The notes beneath the pieces were generated by a model. The model was given only the letters and a program-made list of their open reading frames with translations. It searched no databases and was not told the origin of the DNA. The position numbers were made by a program, and so were the translations under genes. A stretch of 64,000 nucleotides of DNA from contig NZ_JAKZGR010000005.1 of assembly GCF_022549675.1 (NCBI RefSeq), forward strand, positions 124,001 through 188,000. The letters run 5' to 3'. The stretch is from Belliella kenyensis (lineage in GTDB: Bacteria > Bacteroidota > Bacteroidia > Cytophagales > Cyclobacteriaceae). Positions 24,898 through 33,126 of this stretch are shown here, in pieces (position 1 is the stretch's first letter; each line of letters starts with the position of its first letter).

Positions 24898-25803
24898 ATG
24901 ACTTTAAGTACCTACTCTATCAAAGACCTTGAACAACTTTCTGGTATCAAGGCACACACGCTTAGGATTTGGGAGCAGCGCTACAGTCTACTTTCTCCCA
25001 AGCGCACTGATACGAATATTAGATATTATGATGACAATGACTTGAAGCTCATCTTAAACGTGGCTTTACTGAACGACAATGGCTACAAAATCAGTAAGAT
25101 TGCTAGCATGAGTCATGAAGAAATTAGAGAGGAGGTAGTGAAACTTACCGAGAGAACACTCACTCATGATGATCAGATACATGCTTTGACCATATCAATG
25201 ATTGAACTTGATGAAGCAAGATTTGACAAAGTAGTATCTACAAATATTTTGAAAATTGGTTTTGAGCAGACTATGCTCAATATCATATACCCGTTTATGT
25301 CTAAGATAGGCGTGCTTTGGCAGACAGGATCAATCAATCCTGCACAAGAGCACTTTATCAGCAATTTGGTTAGACAAAAGCTCATTGTGGCTATAGATGG
25401 TCAGGTAGCTAAAAGTGGCGGAAAAAAATTCCTACTATACCTTCCAGAAGGAGAGTTGCATGAGATTTCACTACTTTTTGCGGCATATATCATAAAGCTG
25501 AAAGGGCACAGGGTGTTTTACCTAGGCCAAAGTACTCCAAGATCAGATTTACAAATAGTATATGATTTACATCGACCAGATTTTTTGGTAACTGTAATTA
25601 CTACCGCTCCTAGTTCTGACCTAGTTGTAGACTACATCAATGATGTATCCAATAAATTTTCAGATGCTCAGATTATAATATCTGGCATGCAAGTAATTGG
25701 GCATGATTTTAGCTTCCCCGACAATGTTCGAGTTCTGAATTATATCAGAGACATCAAAGCTTACATTGAAGAAATAGAAAGCCCAGTACATTCCAACAAT
25801 TAA
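24898..25803 (+). CDS. CarH/LitR-like MerR regulator with a cobalamin-binding domain
   Basis: The 301-residue protein joins a MerR helix-turn-helix (about 3-70; TYSIKDLEQLSGIKAHTLRIW split as YSIKDLEQLSGIK and HTLRIWEQRY) to a B12-binding module (about 90-290). W141-x9-E151-H152 is the Trp/Glu/His motif of CarH that cages the adenosyl group. The lower axial His is at 188 in EGELHEIS, with Glu and Ser in place of the usual Asp and Gly of DxHxxG. CarH proteins bind adenosylcobalamin, repress in the dark and release DNA on illumination. Context is fully carotenogenic. My alignment puts Gln at the place of the light-adduct His of Thermus CarH, so photochemistry may differ. Confidence 0.88.
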   Translation: MTLSTYSIKDLEQLSGIKAHTLRIWEQRYSLLSPKRTDTNIRYYDDNDLKLILNVALLNDNGYKISKIASMSHEEIREEVVKLTERTLTHDDQIHALTISMIELDEARFDKVVSTNILKIGFEQTMLNIIYPFMSKIGVLWQTGSINPAQEHFISNLVRQKLIVAIDGQVAKSGGKKFLLYLPEGELHEISLLFAAYIIKLKGHRVFYLGQSTPRSDLQIVYDLHRPDFLVTVITTAPSSDLVVDYINDVSNKFSDAQIIISGMQVIGHDFSFPDNVRVLNYIRDIKAYIEEIESPVHSNN

Positions 25804-25955
25804 TTTAAAGTTTTTTGTAAAAAAAATTAAACAGATTGTCTTCTTACTTTTATTAAAAAATGTATGTATAGACAATTAAAATAGCCTTTTTATTAATTTT
25901 TTGAGGTTGTTAAAATTCTATCTTTGTTTTTGTTTAATATTTTTTTTAAAAAATT

Positions 25956-25973
25956 ACACAAAGTGTTTTGTGT
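25956..25973. promoter_or_regulatory. 18-bp palindrome over the sigma-gene promoter
   Basis: ACACAAA (25956-25962), spacer GTGT, TTTGTGT (25967-25973) is a perfect 7-bp dyad. It overlaps the -33 element of the promoter of the carotenoid ECF sigma gene, so a repressor bound here would block polymerase. The CarH-like regulator encoded just upstream is the obvious candidate (inference). The 11-bp direct repeat TTTTGTTTAAT at 25928 and 25973 may belong to the same control region. Confidence 0.55.
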
Positions 25974-25997
25974 TTTGTTTAATCATTCATATATTTG
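25966..25997 (+). promoter_or_regulatory. Consensus promoter of the carotenoid ECF sigma gene
   Basis: TTTTG (25966-25970), exactly 19 nt, then TATATTTG (25990-25997) match the Bacteroidetes TTTG/TAnnTTTG primary-sigma consensus. The sigma-gene ATG is at 26020, 22 nt further on. Confidence 0.8.
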
Positions 25998-26019
25998 ATT
26001 CAACAAAAAAATAACACCC

Positions 26020-26532
26020 ATGACAACTCTAGAATTCAGTTACTCGCTTAACAAGCTCTCCAGCTCATTGAAGCCATTTGCTTTGAAATTAACAAGAGAT
26101 ATGGATGATGCTAATGATTTGATGCAAGACACGATGGTAAAGGCTTTTACCAACAAAGACAAGTTTGCAGAAGGTACCAATTTGAAAGCTTGGTTGTATA
26201 CGATTATGAAAAACACTTTTATTACCAACTACCAAAGAATGGTAAGACGAGGAACTTTTGTGGATACTACGGATAACCTTCACTACTTGAATTCTGGAGA
26301 TGTATTGGTTGAAAACGGAGCTTATGGAGACTTTACCATGGACGATATCCAATTCGCTATTACAAAGCTTGAGGACGTCTATAAAGTGCCATTCATGATG
26401 CATTTTAGAGGATTCAAATATCATGAAATTGCAGATAAGCTTGAAATTCCAATTGGAACAGTAAAAAATCGAATTCATATTGCAAGGAAACTATTAAAAG
26501 ACGATCTTCACATCTATAGACACAAAAACTAA
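26020..26532 (+). CDS. ECF sigma factor of the carotenoid cluster
   Basis: The 170-residue protein has sigma region 2 (about 8-80; FALKLTRDMDDANDLMQDTMV, split FALKLTRDMDDANDL and MQDTMVKAF, NLKAWLYTIMKNTFITNYQ) and region 4 (about 115-165; LEDVYKVPFMMHFRGFKYHE, LEIPIGTVKNRIHIARKLL). No anti-sigma gene is adjacent. It lies 5 bp before crtI and is preceded by its own promoter and palindrome. A pair of a B12 photoreceptor and an ECF sigma recalls the LitR-LitS pair of Streptomyces: derepression by light would produce the sigma factor, which would then switch on carotenoid genes. Confidence 0.93.
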   Translation: MTTLEFSYSLNKLSSSLKPFALKLTRDMDDANDLMQDTMVKAFTNKDKFAEGTNLKAWLYTIMKNTFITNYQRMVRRGTFVDTTDNLHYLNSGDVLVENGAYGDFTMDDIQFAITKLEDVYKVPFMMHFRGFKYHEIADKLEIPIGTVKNRIHIARKLLKDDLHIYRHKN

Positions 26533-26537
26533 ACAAG

Positions 26538-28019
26538 ATGTCAAAAAAGAAAGTGGTAGTGATTGGGTCTGGATTTGCAGGACTCTCTGCGGCTACACAC
26601 CTTGCAGATCAAGGTTATGATGTGAATTTATTAGAGAAAAATAATACCCCCGGCGGAAGAGCTAGAAAGTTTGAAGCCGAGGGTTTTGTTTTTGATATGG
26701 GGCCTTCATGGTATTGGATGCCAGATGTATTTGAAGATTACTTCGCTCATTTTGGCAAAAAGCCCTCCGATTACTACAATTTGATCAGATTAGACCCATC
26801 ATATACCGTAATCTATGGTGAAAATGACTTCATAGATATACCGGCAGATTTAGGAGAATTTAGGGCACTCTTAGAGACAATTGAGCCAGGGGTAGGTCCA
26901 AAATTTGATGAATTTCTCAAGCAGTCTGCATACAAATACGAAGTAGGAATCAAAGACCTCGTAAACAGACCAAGTAGATCATTGCTGGAATTTGCAAGCT
27001 TAAGTTTGTTGAAAGACATCATGAAAATGGATGTATTCCAATCTATGTCAAAGCATGTCAGGAAATATTTCACGGAAGACAAGATCATTAGGCTGATGGA
27101 ATTCCCTGTTCTATTTTTAGGTGAAACTGCTGAAAACATCCCAGCATTATATTCATTGATGAATTATGCGGATATAGCTTTAGGAACATGGTATCCAGAT
27201 GGAGGTATGCACAAAATCATTGAAGGCATGGTGAGCTTGGCTGAAGAAAAAGGTGTCAAGTTCCACTTTGGCGCAGAAGTGATCAGTATGAAAATGGAGG
27301 ACGGACATGTAGTAGCTGTGAATACCAAAGATGGTAGAAATTTCAACTCAGATATCGTCATAGCCGGTGCCGATTACCACCATGTAGACCAACATATCAT
27401 AGAACCAAAGTATAGGTCTTATAATCCAGAGTACTGGAACACAAGGGTGATGGCTCCAGGAAGTTTACTTTTCTATTTGGGAGTAAATAAAAAGCTACCC
27501 AACTTGAACCACCACAACCTGTTTTTCGATGAGCCACTAGGTCCTCATGCTGATGCAATCTATACCAATCCAAGATGGCCAGAAAAGCCACTCTTTTATG
27601 CTTCTGTACCATCAAAAACTGATGCTAGCGTGGCACCAGAAGGAAAAGAAAACTTGTTTTTACTCATTCCATTAGCTCCAGATTTGGATGATTCGGAAGA
27701 GATGAGAGAAAAGTACTACCATATGATCATGGATAGGCTAGAACGCCTTACAGGTGAAGAGATAAGAAGTCATGTGGTATATAAGCGCTCCTACGCTCAC
27801 AGGGACTTCAAGCAAGATTATCATGCATTCAAGGGTAATGCATATGGCTTAGCAAACACACTTTATCAAACAGCCATCTTGAAGCCGTCATTGAAAAGCA
27901 AGAAAATTGACAACCTCTACTATACTGGACAGCTGACAGTACCAGGTCCGGGAGTGCCTCCTTCACTCATCTCAGGTCGAGTAGTAGCAAAAGAGGTGAT
28001 AAAAGAAAACAATTTGTAA
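26538..28019 (+). CDS. crtI: Phytoene desaturase
   Basis: This 493-residue FAD-dependent enzyme has the dinucleotide-binding start KKVVVIGSGFAGLSAATHLA (about 4-23), LLEKNNTPGGRARKFEAEG, the CrtI GPSWYWMPDVFEDYF segment and the C-terminal signature GVPPSLISGRVVAKEV preceded by LYYTGQLTVPGPG. It introduces double bases into phytoene, giving lycopene through zeta-carotene-like intermediates. It follows the sigma gene by 5 bp and crtB by 19 bp lies downstream, so these three should be one transcript. Confidence 0.96.
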   Translation: MSKKKVVVIGSGFAGLSAATHLADQGYDVNLLEKNNTPGGRARKFEAEGFVFDMGPSWYWMPDVFEDYFAHFGKKPSDYYNLIRLDPSYTVIYGENDFIDIPADLGEFRALLETIEPGVGPKFDEFLKQSAYKYEVGIKDLVNRPSRSLLEFASLSLLKDIMKMDVFQSMSKHVRKYFTEDKIIRLMEFPVLFLGETAENIPALYSLMNYADIALGTWYPDGGMHKIIEGMVSLAEEKGVKFHFGAEVISMKMEDGHVVAVNTKDGRNFNSDIVIAGADYHHVDQHIIEPKYRSYNPEYWNTRVMAPGSLLFYLGVNKKLPNLNHHNLFFDEPLGPHADAIYTNPRWPEKPLFYASVPSKTDASVAPEGKENLFLLIPLAPDLDDSEEMREKYYHMIMDRLERLTGEEIRSHVVYKRSYAHRDFKQDYHAFKGNAYGLANTLYQTAILKPSLKSKKIDNLYYTGQLTVPGPGVPPSLISGRVVAKEVIKENNL

Positions 28020-28038
28020 ATAAAGTGGTATATTACCT

Positions 28039-28884
28039 ATGATGAACGCAAAAGATCTTTTTGACTTGACTACATTGGAATGCAGCAGGTTGATAACCCA
28101 GAGGTACAGTACTAGTTTTACCCTAGGGATCAAAACCCTAGACAGTAAATATCACCTGCCTATATATGCCATTTATGGATTTGTCAGATACGCCGATGAG
28201 ATCGTAGATACTTTTCATGATCATGATAAAAAAGCACTTTTAGAAGAATTTAAAAAAGACACTTATAAAGCTATAAAAGAAAAAATCAGCCTCAATCCAG
28301 TCTTACATGCTTTTCAAATAATAGTAAACCAATACCAAATAGAGCTGGAACTAATAGAGGCATTCCTTAGAAGCATGGAGATGGATCTAGACTTCAAAAC
28401 TTACAATGATTCTAAGTATCATGAGTATATCTACGGATCAGCTGAAGTCGTAGGTCTGATGTGTCTTAGGGTATTTTGTGAAGGAGATGATGAGCAATAC
28501 CAGATGCTAGAAGACCCTGCATGCAAACTTGGGTCAGCATTCCAAAAAGTGAACTTTCTTAGAGATATCAAAAGTGATTACGAGGAGAGAGGAAGGGTTT
28601 ACTTTCCAGGAGTCAACTTTTTAGGGTTTGACAAATCAGCCAAGCAAATGATAGAAGAAGATATTCAAAGAGACTTTGATGATGCTCTTATTGGGATAAA
28701 TCAGCTACCAACTGGTGCAAAAACAGGTGTAAAAGTAGCCTATTTATATTACCTCAAACTTTTTGAAAAAATAAAATCATTACCACCAGAGACGATAACA
28801 AGCACTCGAATCAGAATACCAAATACCAGAAAAATCTCCCTTCTTTTGAGCACATATTGTGGAATCAAACTGGGTTGGGCGTAA
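28039..28884 (+). CDS. crtB: Phytoene synthase
   Basis: This 281-residue protein is of the squalene/phytoene synthase family. The first Asp-rich motif is D53-E-I-V-D57 (RYADEIVDTFHD), and the second is in NFLRDIKSD (Asp176, Asp180). It also has RYSTSFTLG near the N-terminus and GRVYFP after the second motif. It condenses two geranylgeranyl diphosphates to phytoene. It lies 19 bp after crtI; the gap to ispH is 69 bp and contains a weak A/T hairpin only, so read-through is possible. Confidence 0.95.
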   Translation: MMNAKDLFDLTTLECSRLITQRYSTSFTLGIKTLDSKYHLPIYAIYGFVRYADEIVDTFHDHDKKALLEEFKKDTYKAIKEKISLNPVLHAFQIIVNQYQIELELIEAFLRSMEMDLDFKTYNDSKYHEYIYGSAEVVGLMCLRVFCEGDDEQYQMLEDPACKLGSAFQKVNFLRDIKSDYEERGRVYFPGVNFLGFDKSAKQMIEEDIQRDFDDALIGINQLPTGAKTGVKVAYLYYLKLFEKIKSLPPETITSTRIRIPNTRKISLLLSTYCGIKLGWA

Positions 28885-28953
28885 AAACACTGTTTTTTTA
28901 AGCCCCTATTACCGCTAAGTAAAACAAACTTGTCATTGTAAAGTTATAATCCC

Positions 28954-29799
28954 ATGATGAACCTTCAAGTACATATAGACCAGCACTCTGGCTTTTGTTT
29001 CGGGGTAGTATATGCCATCGAAATGGCAGAAGAAATCCTCGAAGAGCAAGGCTACCTGTATTGCTTGGGTGATATTGTACACAATGACGAAGAGGTAAAC
29101 CGACTATCAAACAAAGGGCTCAAAATCATCAATCACGATGAGCTAAAAAGCTTGAACAATGAAAAAATTTTGATCCGTGCTCATGGAGAACCACCTTCTA
29201 CCTATGAGCTGGCCATCAAGAATAACCTTACCTTGATAGATGCAAGCTGTCCAGTAGTCTTGAAATTGCAAAATCGAATCAAAAATTCATTTGACAAAAA
29301 TGAGTCTATATTTATTTATGGAAAACACGGCCACGCAGAAGTAGTTGGGCTATTAGGTCAGACTAATAACAAAGCCGTGGTGTTCCAAGATATCAATGAG
29401 CTGGATATCAATACGCTTCCCAAAAATCTCACCTTATACAGTCAAACGACCAAAAGCACAGATAAATTCTACGAAATCAATGAAATATTGAAAGACAACG
29501 GAATTACTGTAAATACAAATGACACCATTTGTAGACAAGTCTCTAATAGAGATAAGGAACTTAGGGCTTTTGCAGAAAAATTTGACAAAATTGTATTTGT
29601 GAGTGGAACCAAGTCGTCTAATGGAAAGGTTCTATACAATGTGTGTAAAGAGAAAAATCCCTACACCTATTTTGTTTCCAATGCTGAACAAGTGAATGCC
29701 TCATGGTTTTCTCCAAATGATACAGTAGGAATCTGTGGAGCAACTTCCACACCTATGTGGCTTATGGAACAAGTTAAAGCAAAATTGGATCAATTTTAA
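28954..29799 (+). CDS. ispH: 4-hydroxy-3-methylbut-2-enyl diphosphate reductase
   Basis: The 281-residue iron-sulfur enzyme keeps the three cluster cysteines: Cys15 (HSGFCFGVV), Cys99 (DASCPVV) and Cys193 (TICRQVSNRD). Further motifs are DIVHNDEEVNRL, RAHGEPP, HGHAEVVG and FVSGTKSSNGK. It makes IPP and DMAPP in the last step of the MEP pathway. Here it sits between phytoene synthase and a ketolase, so precursor supply is co-located with pigment synthesis. Confidence 0.96.
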   Translation: MMNLQVHIDQHSGFCFGVVYAIEMAEEILEEQGYLYCLGDIVHNDEEVNRLSNKGLKIINHDELKSLNNEKILIRAHGEPPSTYELAIKNNLTLIDASCPVVLKLQNRIKNSFDKNESIFIYGKHGHAEVVGLLGQTNNKAVVFQDINELDINTLPKNLTLYSQTTKSTDKFYEINEILKDNGITVNTNDTICRQVSNRDKELRAFAEKFDKIVFVSGTKSSNGKVLYNVCKEKNPYTYFVSNAEQVNASWFSPNDTVGICGATSTPMWLMEQVKAKLDQF

Positions 29800-29819
29800 T
29801 TCCATTTTAACTCAAGACC

Positions 29820-30533
29820 GTGTCTATTCCAAAAGTATTTTCAAAAGAGATTGATCCAAAGGGCAGTATTATCGCAATTTTGATAATCTTGCTTTGGAGT
29901 ATTTCTTTATTTTTCCTGCTTTCGATAGATATCCATTGGGCCAATCCACTAATCTATCTAGGCATATTGATACAAATGCACCTATATACAGGACTCTTTA
30001 TCACAGCCCACGATGCCATGCATGGTCTGATATCAAAAAACAAGAATACCAACCATGCCATAGGATGGCTTTCCGCTATGCTTTTTTCCTATAATTTCTA
30101 TTGGAAATTATTCCCAAAACATCACGAACACCATAAGCATGTGGCTACTGAAAAAGACCCTGATTATCATGAATCTGGAAGATTTTTCCCCTGGTACTAC
30201 AGCTTTATCAAGCAATACGTAAGCATTTGGCAGATTCTATTGATGGCGATTACTTTTAATATTTTGAAAATCTGGATTCCAGTATCTAATTTGGTTCTAT
30301 TCTGGATGTTGCCAGCTGTACTTGCCACATTCCAATTGTTCTACTTTGGCACATATATTCCTCACATGGGTAAGCCAAACAACATTCACTATTCTTCATC
30401 CCAAAGAAAGAATCACGTCTGGGCATTTTTGTCTTGCTATTTCTTTGGGTATCACTTTGAGCATCATGATTCACCGGGGACTCCATGGTGGAGGCTTTGG
30501 AGGATCAAGGAACGTCAAAGCATTCAAAATTAA
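29820..30533 (+). CDS. crtW: Beta-carotene 4-ketolase, CrtW type
   Basis: The 237-residue membrane protein has three His clusters: HDAMHG, HHEHHKH and HFEHHDSPGTPWW. FGTYIPHMG near the third cluster is typical of CrtW, so I prefer ketolase over a plain fatty-acid desaturase. It introduces the 4-keto group on the beta ring. The start is GTG 29820, as no upstream ATG exists before the first helix. It lies 20 bp after ispH and probably ends the carotenoid operon. Confidence 0.9.
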   Translation: MSIPKVFSKEIDPKGSIIAILIILLWSISLFFLLSIDIHWANPLIYLGILIQMHLYTGLFITAHDAMHGLISKNKNTNHAIGWLSAMLFSYNFYWKLFPKHHEHHKHVATEKDPDYHESGRFFPWYYSFIKQYVSIWQILLMAITFNILKIWIPVSNLVLFWMLPAVLATFQLFYFGTYIPHMGKPNNIHYSSSQRKNHVWAFLSCYFFGYHFEHHDSPGTPWWRLWRIKERQSIQN

Positions 30534-30593
30534 TCATGTTTCACAAATAAGTTTTCAATCCTTTCTTTAATTCGTAGCTATATCCAAGAACAT

Positions 30594-32999
30594 ATGAAGT
30601 ATATATTTACTTTGTTTTCAATTTTTGTCTTCAATTCACTACTTTATGCTCAAGGAGGAGTGATCCAGGGTAAGGTTACCAATTCGGTAAACAATGATCC
30701 TATTCCATTTGCCAATGTGGTAATTACAGGAAAAGACATAGGTACAGTTTCCAACGAAGATGGCACCTACAGAATTGAAAATCTTGAACCTGGGCTTTAT
30801 AATGTCAGAGCAAGTTTTGTCGGGTTCAAATCAAAAACAAGTTTTGAAATTCAAGTTACAAAAGCACGTCCAGTACAATTGGATTTTAGGCTAGAAGAAG
30901 ATGCCGCAGACCTTAATGAAGTCGTGATCAGTGCGGAATTTTCCAGATCAGACGAGACCCCCCTTTCTGTAAGACGACTCAATGCCAATGAAATAGAAAG
31001 ATATCCAGGAGGCAATAGAGACATCAGTAGGGTAATACAGTCCCTTCCTGGTGTAGCCAGTACAGCGAGCTTTAGAAATGACATCATTATCAGAGGTGGT
31101 GCTCCTAATGAGAATAAGTTTTTCATTGATGAAATAGAAGTGCCAGTAATCAATCATTTCGCTACGCAAGGATCTTCTGGGGGACCTGTTGGTATCTTGA
31201 ATGTGAATTTGATAAAAAACGTAGAAGTAGTCACTGGTGGATTTCCTGCCAATAGAATGAATGCCCTCAGTTCGTTTTTTGAATTTGAACTCAAGGAAGG
31301 AAGGCGTGACAAAATGTTTACACAACTGACCGTCGGAGCCAGTGAATTGACCCTTTCCAACGAAGGGCCACTTGGAGAAAAAACTACCTACTTGATATCT
31401 GCTAGAAGATCATATTTGCAAGGTCTTTTCAGATTGATAGGACTCCCATTCCTGCCAACTTTCAATGATTTTCAATTCAAAACTACTACAAAATTCAACG
31501 ATAAGACAGAGCTTACTTTGATAGGAGTGGGTGCGATAGACCAGTTTGCTTTGAACTTTGATGTCCCTAATAATGAAACGGAAGAGGAAAGAGAGGAAAG
31601 GTTGTTCCGATTAGATAATCTCCCTATCTCTTCACAATGGAATTATGCAACTGGAGCTAAGCTTAAGCGATTCCGAGACAATGGGTTTTGGACTTTCATT
31701 TTGAGCAGGAATATGCTCAATAACAGCGCCTACAAATATGTGAACAACGATGAAAGTTCCCCCCAAAATTTGATTTTTGATTATACATCACAAGAAAGTG
31801 AAAATAAATTTAGGGCTGAAAATAGCATCTTTGGAAAGAGATATAGTCTAAAATATGGTGTAAACTATGAGTACGCCAGGTATTTCATCAATAATTTTGA
31901 TAGAGGTACTTTGTCACAATCTGGTCAAGAGATCAATATTAACAATACCGCCTTTTTCAATAGCTATGGAGCTTTCATCTCAGGTACAAAGACGTCCAAA
32001 GATGAGAGGCTTCTGCTGTCAGGAGGGATAAGAATGGATGGAAGTGATTTTGGAAAATCAGCACAAAACCCTCTGAATCAAATCAGCCCAAGACTATCCG
32101 TATCCTATCAGCTAAGACCAAATTTGTTTTGGACCGCAAATGCTGGAATATATTATCAAAAACCACCCTACACAGTGCTTGGATTTAGAGATAATGCTGG
32201 AGTGCTAGTCAATCAGGAAAATGATGTAAAATTTATAAAATCTAGCCAATTGATTATGGGAATGGAACGTGTCGTTCCCGATAAGAACAGAAGATTTACA
32301 ATAGAGGCATTTTATAAACACTATGATAACTACCCATCCTCTATAAGAAATGGCATTGCTTTGGCTAATTTGGGAGCTGACTTCGGAGTCATCGGTAACG
32401 AGCCAGTCGACTCAAATGCCGAAGGGAGAGCATATGGAATTGAATTCTTGGCACAGCAGCGCTTGTTCAATAATTTCTATGGCATTGCCGCAGTGACCTT
32501 AGTTAGAAGCGAATTTACCAATCCCAATACAGTGGGTTTTGTTCCTTCCTCTTGGGACAATAGGTTCATCGTGACCATGACAGCTGGCAGACGTTTTGAT
32601 AAAAATTGGGAAATAGGAGGAAGGTGGAGATACTTAGGAGGTGCACCCTTTACCCCTTTCGACTTGAATGCTTCTACCTTAAGAAGCAATTGGGATCTAC
32701 GTGGTGGAGGTATATTGGATTTCAACAATATCAATGGACTTCGTCTCCAGTCTTTTCATCAGCTTGATTTGAGAGTAGATAAAAAATACTTTTTTGATAA
32801 ATGGAATCTCAATTGGTACTTTGATGTACAAAACGCCTACAATTTCAAAGCACAACAACCTGATGATTTGATTCCAAGCCGACTTGAAGATGGAACCATT
32901 AGGATAGATCCAAATGATCCAAGCCGATATTTGATCAGATCAGTGGCTAACAATGCAGGAACCATTCTTCCTACAGTAGGTTTGATTATTGAATTTTGA
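30594..32999 (+). CDS. TonB-dependent receptor with N-terminal carboxypeptidase-like domain
   Basis: The 801-residue protein has a signal peptide (about 1-19), a carboxypeptidase-regulatory-like domain (about 24-105; IQGKVTNSVNNDPIPFANVV and DGTYRIENLEPGLY), a plug (about 115-225; VIQSLPGVASTASFRNDI, IIRGGAPNENKFFIDEIEVP) and a barrel ending LIIEF. It starts 60 bp after crtW. The substrate is unknown; the absence of a SusD next to it argues against glycan uptake of the Sus kind. Confidence 0.88.
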   Translation: MKYIFTLFSIFVFNSLLYAQGGVIQGKVTNSVNNDPIPFANVVITGKDIGTVSNEDGTYRIENLEPGLYNVRASFVGFKSKTSFEIQVTKARPVQLDFRLEEDAADLNEVVISAEFSRSDETPLSVRRLNANEIERYPGGNRDISRVIQSLPGVASTASFRNDIIIRGGAPNENKFFIDEIEVPVINHFATQGSSGGPVGILNVNLIKNVEVVTGGFPANRMNALSSFFEFELKEGRRDKMFTQLTVGASELTLSNEGPLGEKTTYLISARRSYLQGLFRLIGLPFLPTFNDFQFKTTTKFNDKTELTLIGVGAIDQFALNFDVPNNETEEEREERLFRLDNLPISSQWNYATGAKLKRFRDNGFWTFILSRNMLNNSAYKYVNNDESSPQNLIFDYTSQESENKFRAENSIFGKRYSLKYGVNYEYARYFINNFDRGTLSQSGQEININNTAFFNSYGAFISGTKTSKDERLLLSGGIRMDGSDFGKSAQNPLNQISPRLSVSYQLRPNLFWTANAGIYYQKPPYTVLGFRDNAGVLVNQENDVKFIKSSQLIMGMERVVPDKNRRFTIEAFYKHYDNYPSSIRNGIALANLGADFGVIGNEPVDSNAEGRAYGIEFLAQQRLFNNFYGIAAVTLVRSEFTNPNTVGFVPSSWDNRFIVTMTAGRRFDKNWEIGGRWRYLGGAPFTPFDLNASTLRSNWDLRGGGILDFNNINGLRLQSFHQLDLRVDKKYFFDKWNLNWYFDVQNAYNFKAQQPDDLIPSRLEDGTIRIDPNDPSRYLIRSVANNAGTILPTVGLIIEF

Positions 33000-33030
33000 T
33001 GCTAACCCAATGTGATCTTTCATAAGTGGA

Positions 33031-33072
33031 ATCCTGTCAGAATTTATCATTCAACAAGTAGTCTGACAGGAT
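33031..33072. repeat. Inverted repeat without U-tract
   Basis: ATCCTGTCAGA (33031-33041) pairs perfectly over 11 bp with TCTGACAGGAT (33062-33072), with a 20-nt loop. There is no T-run, so a transcription-factor site or a stem-type terminator or mRNA-stabilising element are all possible. It lies between the receptor stop and the next promoter. Confidence 0.55.
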
Positions 33073-33090
33073 GATCTTTGAGAATTATTA

Positions 33091-33120
33091 TTGAAAGGAA
33101 GTTCTGATCCATTACCTTTG
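33091..33120 (+). promoter_or_regulatory. Consensus promoter placed 6 nt before the start codon
   Basis: TTG (33091-33093), exactly 19 nt, and TACCTTTG (33113-33120) match the Bacteroidetes consensus. Only 6 nt separate the -7 box from the ATG at 33127, so the transcript should have almost no leader. The element also shows that a TTG start at 33091 would be wrong. Confidence 0.75.
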
Positions 33121-33126
33121 TTGCCG

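Noticed and set aside
33091-33126. Upstream TTG start for the Omp85-like gene
   Set aside because: The segment is a consensus promoter (TTG, 19 nt, TACCTTTG) and the ATG at 33127 gives a proper signal peptide.
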